Shown: piece after piece, positions 57,961-64,000 of the stretch
Position numbering within the stretch: the first letter of the stretch is position 1
How the letters are laid out: the number at the start of each line of letters is the position of its first letter
Assembly (NCBI RefSeq): GCF_036880965.1
Contig: NZ_JBAJMV010000006.1
Span: forward strand, 124,001-188,000
Reading direction: 5' to 3'
Source of the DNA: JAUASW01 sp036880965
GTDB lineage: Bacteria; Pseudomonadota; Gammaproteobacteria; Burkholderiales; Burkholderiaceae_C
DNA: 64,000 bases
The notes under the pieces: model-generated
What the model was told of the DNA's origin: nothing
What the model saw: the letters and a program-made list of their open reading frames with translations, nothing else
The model's database searches: none
Position numbers and translations under genes: made by a program

Positions 57961-58727
57961 TCAGCCGCGGATCTTGTAGCCCCGGCGCAGCAGCTCCAGC
58001 GCAATGCCCGACACCACCACCAAGCCGGCCGCCACGATGGAGAGGCTCAGCCACGGCGAGACGTCGCTGACGCCGAAGAAGCCATGCCGGAAGCCGTCGA
58101 TCATGTAGAAGAACGGGTTCAGATGGCTGACCGCCTGCCAGACGGCCGGCAGCGAATGCACCGAATAGAACACGCCAGACAAGAACGTCATCGGCATGAT
58201 GATGAAGTTCTGGAAGGCCGCCATCTGGTCGAACTTCTCCGCCCACAGCCCTGCGATCAAGCCGAGCGCGCCCATCATGCCGGCGCCCAGTGCGGCGAAA
58301 ACAATGATCCACAGAGGTGCGGCCAGGCCCGGCCAGGCAAACCAGCAGGTCACCAGGAAAACACCCGTGCCCACGGCCAGTCCGCGCACGATGGAGGCGC
58401 CGACATAGGCCAGGAACCAGGCCCAGTGCGAAAGCGGTGTGACCAGCAGGAACACCAGGTTGCCGGTGATCTTGCTCTGGATCAGGCTGGAGGAGGAGTT
58501 GGCAAAAGCGTTCTGCAGGACGCTCATCATCACCAGGCCCGGGATCAGGAAGCTGGTGTAGCCGACCGTGCCGTAGACCTTCACATGGTTCTCGAGCACA
58601 TGGCCGAAGATCAGCAGATACAAGACTGCCGTCAGCACAGGGGCAGCCACGGTCTGGAAGCTGACCTTCCAGAAGCGAAGAACTTCCTTGTAGAACAGCG
58701 TGCGGGCGCCGGCCAATTGAATCGCGC

Positions 58728-58731
<4 letters not shown>
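57961..58731 (-). CDS. ABC-2 type transporter permease
   Basis: The protein has 256 residues with six membrane helices. LFYKEVLRFWKVSFQTVAAP opens the ABC2 membrane domain, and FLSGVFYSVHSLPAVWQAVS, HLNPFFYMIDGFRHGFFG is the conserved C-terminal ABC-2 signature. It closely resembles the YadH-type permease. Partner of the ATPase immediately upstream (4-nt overlap). The substrate is unknown; this conserved pair beside bolA is often linked to the envelope. Confidence 0.92.
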
Positions 58732-59633
<902 letters not shown>

Positions 59634-59714
59634 GGGCGACGATTGTAGGAAGCTGGCTCCAATTGCGCTGGATGGGGCCATTCCTTGCCTTCCCGGTGCC
59701 AGAATGCCCGCCAG

Positions 59715-59733
59715 GAGTCTTTGCGAGTCTTTG
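59715..59733. repeat. Direct repeat before the second TetR gene
   Basis: GAGTCTTTG occurs at 59715-59723 and 59725-59733, one helical turn apart, ending 3 bp before the start codon. It may bind the regulator; it also includes the ribosome-binding AGGAG. Confidence 0.4.
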
Positions 59734-59736
59734 ACC

Positions 59737-60393
59737 ATGGCCACAAAAAAGCCGCGCCGCACTGCGGAGCGCATCCTCGAAGTCACGCTGGACCTGTTCA
59801 ACCGCTTCGGTGAACCCAATGTCTCGACGACCCTGATCTCGGCCGAGCTGGGCATCAGCCCGGGCAATCTCTACTACCACTACCCGGCCAAGGACGAGCT
59901 GATCAACTCGCTGTTCGGCCGCTACGAGCAGCAGCTCGCCGAGCTGCTGGCCGCGGCCGACGGTGTGCGCAATGTCGAGGACGCCTGGTTGTTCTTCCAC
60001 ATGCTGTTCGAGCTGATCTGGAAGCAGCGCTTTCTCTATCGCGACCTGAACGACCTCCTGAGCAAGAACCGCCGGCTGGAAACACATTTCCAGACCGTGC
60101 TGGAAAACAAGGCCCTGGCGATGCGCCAGATCCTGGCCGGCCTGCAGCAGGGCGGCGCCTTGAAGATGGACCCGCGCGAGGCTGCGCCTGTCGCTTCATC
60201 CATGGTCGTCCTGTTGAGCTACTGGCTCAGCTTCGAGTATGTTCGGGATCCGCGCCATGCTCTGGAGCCCGAAAGGGCCGGGGCAGCCTTGATGCGCGGA
60301 GCTTTCCATGTGCTGAGCCTGTTGCTGCCCTATCTGGAAGGCGCATCACGCGAGCATCTGTTTTCGCTGGCTGAATCGTATAAACAATCGTGA
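59737..60393 (+). CDS. TetR-family transcriptional regulator
   Basis: The protein has 218 residues. The helix-turn-helix reads AERILEVTLDLFNRFGEPNV, then LISAELGISPGNLYYHYPAK. The C-terminal part has YRDLNDLLSKNRRLETHFQ, a pattern found in betaproteobacterial TetR proteins beside polyhydroxyalkanoate or acyl-CoA genes. It is divergent from the ABC-2 exporter (103 bp between starts) and is followed by a TPR-like protein 19 bp later, so it may control either. Confidence 0.9.
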   Translation: MATKKPRRTAERILEVTLDLFNRFGEPNVSTTLISAELGISPGNLYYHYPAKDELINSLFGRYEQQLAELLAAADGVRNVEDAWLFFHMLFELIWKQRFLYRDLNDLLSKNRRLETHFQTVLENKALAMRQILAGLQQGGALKMDPREAAPVASSMVVLLSYWLSFEYVRDPRHALEPERAGAALMRGAFHVLSLLLPYLEGASREHLFSLAESYKQS

Positions 60394-60412
60394 CGAGCAA
60401 GGAGTGCTGAGC

Positions 60413-61186
60413 ATGGCCAAGTGGACCGCTTTTCCCTATGACAACGATGCGTTTCAGTACGACGCTGCCTCGCTGAAGAAGAACTGGGCCCGCCTGCATG
60501 CCGGCGACGCCGAGCCCTTCCCCAAAGACGCCGACGTGGTCCAGGCCTGGATCCATTTCCATGCGGGTGAGTTCCAGGCGGCCTATGAAGCGGGCCTTGC
60601 GGCCGGCGGCGCCGGCATCACCGTGGCCAACAAGGCCCAGGCCATCTATGCCAACTATCTCGAGAAGAAGGAGAAAGTGAAGCTCGAGATGTTCCTGGAA
60701 GTGGCCGAGCGCGCCGAGGCCCAGCAGGCCGAGGAACCGAAGAACGCCAATGCCTACTACTGGCAGGCCTATGCCATCGGCCGCTACGGCCAGGGCATCA
60801 GCGTGGCCAAGGCGCTGGCGCAAGGCCTCGGGGGCAAGGTCAAGGGCTCGCTGGAAAAGACCATCGCGCTGGCGCCCAAGCATGCCGATGCGCATATCGC
60901 ACTGGGCGCCTTCCATGCGGAAGTGATCGACAAGGTCGGCAAGCTGCTCGGCAAGACGCAGGGTGCCGACACCGCCACCGGCCTCAAGATGTTCGAGCAG
61001 GCCCGCAAGCTCAACCCGAGCAGCGCGATCGCGATGATCGAGCAGGCGAACGGCCTGGTGATGCTGGAGGGCGACAAGCGGATGAAGCAGGCCGAGGCGC
61101 TTTACACCGACGCCGCCGCCTGCGAGCCGATGGACGCAATGGAATGCCTCGACGTGGAGCTGGCCCGGGAAGAACTCGAGGAATAA
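60413..61186 (+). CDS. Hypothetical TPR-like helical protein
   Basis: The protein has 257 residues from the ATG at 60413; AAGGAG (60399-60404) lies 8 nt upstream. It has no signal peptide. The chain is helical and Ala-rich, with TPR-like spacing (KNANAYYWQAYAIGRYGQGI, LAPKHADAHIALGAFHAEVI, LNPSSAIAMIEQANGLVMLE). No catalytic motif is seen. Homologues are known in related bacteria without a function, as far as I recall. It is likely co-transcribed with tetR. Confidence 0.8.
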   Translation: MAKWTAFPYDNDAFQYDAASLKKNWARLHAGDAEPFPKDADVVQAWIHFHAGEFQAAYEAGLAAGGAGITVANKAQAIYANYLEKKEKVKLEMFLEVAERAEAQQAEEPKNANAYYWQAYAIGRYGQGISVAKALAQGLGGKVKGSLEKTIALAPKHADAHIALGAFHAEVIDKVGKLLGKTQGADTATGLKMFEQARKLNPSSAIAMIEQANGLVMLEGDKRMKQAEALYTDAAACEPMDAMECLDVELAREELEE

Positions 61187-61359
61187 GTCACACTTTGAGG
61201 GGCGAACTCGGGTCATTGCCCCCCTCAGTCACGGTTGGAAATACGCCCCAAACGGGCTTAAGCTTCTTTTCCACAAGGTCAGCATGCTGCAGGAAAAAGC
61301 ATGCGACCCAGCGTCCGCAGTCACACCCGATTTGATTCGATCAAGCGAAAGGTTTCACC

Positions 61360-61704
61360 ATGAAGCGCAATCTGTTCATCGCCCTGGCCGCCGTGGGCGC
61401 CGTGTCCCTGGCCCAAGCCGGTACCGCCCCCAGCGCCGAAATCGCCGCCCTGAAGGGTGAATGCGCCGCCCAGTACAGCGCCGCCTACAACAAGGGCACG
61501 CCCGCTGCCTCGAATGAATACCAGTTCGTCTACTCGAACGGCAAGTACAAGGGTGAAGCCCAGCCCGGCAAGATGCTGGCCTGCACCGAGCAGCAATACG
61601 CGGCTTACCTGGACAAGGCCGACCCGGTCCGCGTGATGGGTGCCTATCCGACCGCCGCTGGCCGCCCGACCGTCAAGAAGGCCGACGCCAAGCCTGCCAA
61701 GTAA
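61360..61704 (+). CDS. Small secreted protein of unknown function
   Basis: The protein has 114 residues. A clear signal peptide (MKRNLFIALAAVGAVSLAQA) is followed by a polar, Tyr/Ala/Lys-rich mature part with two Cys (GECAAQY, LACTEQQ) that could form a disulphide. The Lys/Ala-rich tail is VKKADAKPAK. I do not recognise a family. AAAGG lies about 10 bp upstream of the ATG. The 173-bp stretch before it holds inverted GCATGC repeats (61282-61304) but no gene. Confidence 0.8.
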   Translation: MKRNLFIALAAVGAVSLAQAGTAPSAEIAALKGECAAQYSAAYNKGTPAASNEYQFVYSNGKYKGEAQPGKMLACTEQQYAAYLDKADPVRVMGAYPTAAGRPTVKKADAKPAK

Positions 61705-61727
61705 GCTTTGCTGCTTCGCAAGCAAAG

Positions 61728-61752
61728 AGCCGACCCGAGGGTCGGCTTTTTT
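61728..61752 (+). terminator. Rho-independent terminator
   Basis: AGCCGACCC (61728-61736) pairs with GGGTCGGCT (61739-61747) over GA, followed by TTTTTT. It lies 24 bp after the small secreted protein gene. Confidence 0.92.
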
Positions 61753-61766
61753 GCGTCTGCCTGATC

Positions 61767-61793
61767 GAGCCGAGCGAGCCGAGCGAGCTGAGC
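61767..61793. repeat. Short 9-bp tandem repeat
   Basis: GAGCCGAGC is repeated at 61767 and 61776, with a variant GAGCTGAGC at 61785. It ends 4 bp before the stop of the acyltransferase gene. Confidence 0.7.
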
Positions 61794-61797
61794 GGGC

Positions 61798-63225
61798 TCA
61801 GGCCGCCTCGTCGCCCCAGGGCAGCATCAGCGACAGCCACAGTAGCTTCTCGAACTCGGGCGCGAACTTGTCGATGATGGCTTCAGGGTCCGGGCACAAG
61901 GTGCTGTCGGTGATCAGGCCGAACTGCACGCGGCCGGCATAGGTCAGGATGCTGACGCCCATGCCGATGTCGCCCGACTGCGGCACCCAGAACATCACCC
62001 GCTCCACGGTCGAGCCGCAGAACTTCAGTGCCTGCGCCGGGCCGGGCACATTGGTCATCACCGCCGTGGCCTTCTTGGCGAAGATGTTCAGCATCGCGTG
62101 CTGCACCGGCTTGATCAGCAGGCCCGCTACCGACAGGAGCCCGAAGGCCATGATGGGCTGGAAGCTGCCCTTCAACTCCTGCATGCGCGTGCGCACCGCA
62201 TAGAGCCGCTCGACCGGATTGGCAATGCCGATGGGCAGCACCAGTGGCACCAGGCCGAAGCGGTTGCCGAGCTGATAGGCCTTCTCCATCGGCCGCAGAT
62301 TGACCGGCACCATGGCGCGGATTTCCTGGCCGTCCGGATCGTCGCCCTTGTCGCGCAGATAGGCACCAATGGCGCCGGCCACGCAGCTCAAAAGCACATC
62401 GTTGATCGAGGCGTTGAGCGCCTTGCCGACGACCTTCACCTGCTCCAGCGGCAGGCCTTCGTCCCAGGCCACGCGCTTGCTCGTGCCGGGCTTGCCCTTG
62501 AGCCGCGTGGGCGAATCGTCTGGCATCAAGGCAAACGCCGCCACGTCGCTGATCGCCTGGTAGCCCATGCGCGCCATCTCGACCGAGCTGTCCAGCGGAT
62601 GCGGCGGGTTGATCACCTTCTCTATCGACTTGCCGGCACCCGCGCCGGCCAGGCCTATGGCCTTGACCGTCATGTCGGAGAGCGGCTTCAGGAGCGTGTC
62701 GGTCAGCCAGTCCTGGTCGTCTCGCGGCTGCTGCTGGCGCTTGGGTGGCGCCTTGCCGCCGTCGGTGATGGTCAGCATCACCGAGATCAGGGCGATGCCG
62801 TCGGCAATGCAGTGGTGGATGCGGGCGATCAGCATGCTGTCGCCGCTTTCCTCATCGTTGATCAGCTGGAATTGCCAGAGCGGGTAGCGCGGGTCCAGAG
62901 GCCGCGCGGCCAGCTCGCCGACGCGCTCGCGCAGCGCGTCCTTGCGGCTCTGGCCCCGCAGGGGCAGGAGCACCTCTTCGACCACATGACGAGAGATATC
63001 GAAGTCGTCGTCTTCGACCCATTGCGCACCCAGCGTGTCTTCGACCACCTTCTGGCGAAAGCGCCCGTACTGCAAGAGCCTTTGCTCGACTCTGTCGCGC
63101 AGCGCTTCGAGGCTGATGGCCGGGCGGATGGTCCAGACCCCGACGATCATCATCAGGTTGGACTCGGTGTCCATGCGCAGCCAGGCCGTGTCGACCTTTG
63201 ACATCCGTTCAATCGCTGGGGCCAA
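61798..63225 (-). CDS. Wax ester synthase/diacylglycerol acyltransferase (WS/DGAT)
   Basis: The protein has 475 residues from a TTG at 63225 that has GGAGA about 7 nt upstream; an internal ATG seven codons later is possible. The catalytic motif HHCIADG is at 137-143 (HHxxxDG). MSKVDTAWLRMDTESN is the N-terminal family motif, and NDVLLSCVAGAIGAYL and VMTNVPGPAQALKFCG are conserved in the C-terminal domain. WS/DGAT enzymes esterify fatty alcohols or diacylglycerol with acyl-CoA to storage lipid. The acyl-CoA-binding protein gene is next to it in divergent orientation. Confidence 0.92.
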   Translation of the reverse strand: MAPAIERMSKVDTAWLRMDTESNLMMIVGVWTIRPAISLEALRDRVEQRLLQYGRFRQKVVEDTLGAQWVEDDDFDISRHVVEEVLLPLRGQSRKDALRERVGELAARPLDPRYPLWQFQLINDEESGDSMLIARIHHCIADGIALISVMLTITDGGKAPPKRQQQPRDDQDWLTDTLLKPLSDMTVKAIGLAGAGAGKSIEKVINPPHPLDSSVEMARMGYQAISDVAAFALMPDDSPTRLKGKPGTSKRVAWDEGLPLEQVKVVGKALNASINDVLLSCVAGAIGAYLRDKGDDPDGQEIRAMVPVNLRPMEKAYQLGNRFGLVPLVLPIGIANPVERLYAVRTRMQELKGSFQPIMAFGLLSVAGLLIKPVQHAMLNIFAKKATAVMTNVPGPAQALKFCGSTVERVMFWVPQSGDIGMGVSILTYAGRVQFGLITDSTLCPDPEAIIDKFAPEFEKLLWLSLMLPWGDEAA

Positions 63226-63346
63226 GACTGTCTCCTGATCTTTGGTGCTTGATCTGCGGTTCTAGAGTCGCTTCACCAGACGATGCTGGTTAACATCGCT
63301 GCCGTCCATCCCGATTGTCACCAGTCCACGTATTGCAGGAGACGAG

Positions 63347-63598
63347 ATGAGCCTCAAAGACCAATTCGACGCCGCTGTTGCAGCATCCAAGCAACTGCCC
63401 GAGCGCCCCGACAACATGACCTTGCTGAAGATCTATGCGCTCTTCAAGCAGGCCAGCGAAGGCGATTGCGAAGGCAAGCGCCCCGGCTTCACCGACATGG
63501 TGGGCCGCGCCAAGTTCGATGCCTGGGACGGCCTCAAGGGCACCAGCAAGGATGAGGCGATGCAGCAGTACATCGACCTGATCGAAGAACTCAAATAA
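63347..63598 (+). CDS. Acyl-CoA-binding protein
   Basis: The protein has 83 residues, the normal size of ACBP. KIYALFKQASEGDCEGKRPG, then FTDMVGRAKFDAWDGLKGTS contains the ligand-binding Tyr and Lys residues (YxLFKQA; KxxAW). It binds long-chain acyl-CoA in the cytosol and may deliver substrate to the neighbouring acyltransferase. AGGAGACGAG precedes the ATG. Confidence 0.95.
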   Translation: MSLKDQFDAAVAASKQLPERPDNMTLLKIYALFKQASEGDCEGKRPGFTDMVGRAKFDAWDGLKGTSKDEAMQQYIDLIEELK

Positions 63599-63620
63599 GC
63601 CGGCCGCAGGCCGACACAGG

Positions 63621-63647
63621 AACCCGCCTCAGGCGGGTTTCTTTTTT
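63621..63647 (+). terminator. Rho-independent terminator of the ACBP gene
   Basis: AACCCGCC (63621-63628) pairs with GGCGGGTT (63632-63639) over TCA, followed by TCTTTTTT. The loop contains the stop codon of the convergent gene. Confidence 0.9.
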
Positions 63648-63952
63648 GGGCTCGACTTGCCCGCGCTGGCCAGCAGCTTGTCCAGCTCCTTCTGGACCTC
63701 GCCTTCGATGGTCGACTTGAAGGCGCCGAGCAGAAAGCCCAGCTTGGCCGTCAGCTCGAAGTGGTCGGGCGCGACGATCAACTCGCCCTTGACGCCGGAG
63801 CGCGTGAATTCGACGGTGTCGCTGGTCTCGCCTTCCAGCACCGTGCATTCCATGTCGAATTTCTCCTCGACCTGCTCGGCCCAGGCCCAGGCGATTTCGC
63901 GAGCCTTGGCCAGGCCCAGGCTGTGGTCACGGTGAATGTGGATGTCGGCCAT
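63629..63952 (-). CDS. Polyhydroxyalkanoic acid system family protein
   Basis: The protein has 107 residues. MADIHIHRDHSLGLAKAREI then AWAWAEQVEEKFDMECTV, and ELIVAPDHFELTAKLGFLLG, match the small family often annotated as polyhydroxyalkanoic acid system protein in proteobacteria; its molecular role is not established. The tail is Lys-rich (SPKKKPA). It is convergent with the ACBP gene, and its stop lies within the terminator. GGAGACAAGAC precedes the ATG. Confidence 0.85.
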   Translation of the reverse strand: MADIHIHRDHSLGLAKAREIAWAWAEQVEEKFDMECTVLEGETSDTVEFTRSGVKGELIVAPDHFELTAKLGFLLGAFKSTIEGEVQKELDKLLASAGKSSPKKKPA

Positions 63953-64000
63953 GTCTTGTCTCCTTGTCCGGGGCTATTGTGGGGCCGCCAGCGCCGCCCG

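Noticed and set aside
61767..61793. The GAGCCGAGC tandem as a CRISPR or phase-variation tract
   Set aside because: There are only three 9-bp units with no spacers, and they lie downstream of genes rather than within a coding or promoter region.

Overview
The window looks like chromosomal DNA of a GC-rich betaproteobacterium of the order Burkholderiales. The reasons are the gene neighbourhoods (TPR protein-lolB-ispE-tRNA-Gln-prs-rplY-pth; ABC-2 transporter-bolA-hisG-hisD; mutM-mutY; hrcA facing nadK-recN), the CTC-type L25 protein, the polyhydroxyalkanoate and wax-ester related genes, and a tRNA carrying a group I intron very like the Azoarcus one. The Roseateles/Rubrivivax/Leptothrix group would fit, but the genus is an inference.

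Layout. 1-4148: a partial acyl-CoA dehydrogenase with its TetR regulator, an HNH protein, a glycine-zipper lipoprotein and a PPi-dependent phosphofructokinase. 4401-23747: one tightly coupled plus-strand operon of 25 genes for a flagellum-type export apparatus, basal body and hook, ending with a FliA-like sigma factor. 23761-24544: an unknown gene, then a tRNA-CAU (probably Ile2) split in its anticodon loop by a 204-nt group I intron. 24630-26296: an AbiE-type toxin-antitoxin pair. 26631-39706: housekeeping genes (hrcA, nadK, recN, rapZ, mutY, mutM, lolB, ispE, tRNA-Gln, prs, rplY, pth). 39718-46246: a cobalamin riboswitch followed by btuB, btuF, btuC, btuD, a possible 41-aa ORF and cobQ. 46313-49248: an HD-GYP response regulator, ferredoxin, coaD and rsmD. 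49245-57921: histidine genes hisF, A, H, B, C, D, G, interrupted by a VapBC pair, a chemoreceptor and a hairpin-rich repeat. 57961-64000: an ABC-2 exporter, a TetR regulator, small unknown proteins, a WS/DGAT acyltransferase, an acyl-CoA-binding protein and a PHA-system protein.

The most unusual region is the flagellar operon. It has the export gate (FliPQR, FlhAB, FliO), ATPase complex (FliHIJ), MS-ring (FliF), rod (FliE, FlgBCFG), P- and L-rings with FlgA, hook and hook cap (FlgE, FlgD), but in this window no flagellin, filament cap, hook-filament junction, FlgJ, FlgM/FlgN, stator or chemotaxis gene. The slot between fliF and fliH, normally fliG, holds only a 152-aa protein. The FliM homologue is short and lacks the N-terminal CheY-binding motif. 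FlgH has no lipobox cysteine. Together this suggests either a secondary flagellum using parts made elsewhere, or a hook-basal-body-derived secretion structure that no longer rotates. The sequence alone does not decide between them.

The second strong observation is the group I intron. P1 with a U-G splice-site pair, the P7 pairing, GAAA-capped stems and the terminal guanosine can all be traced in the sequence. The other accessory elements (AbiE, VapBC, the repeat upstream of hisH) sit at the edges of conserved operons and carry clear inverted repeats in their control regions.
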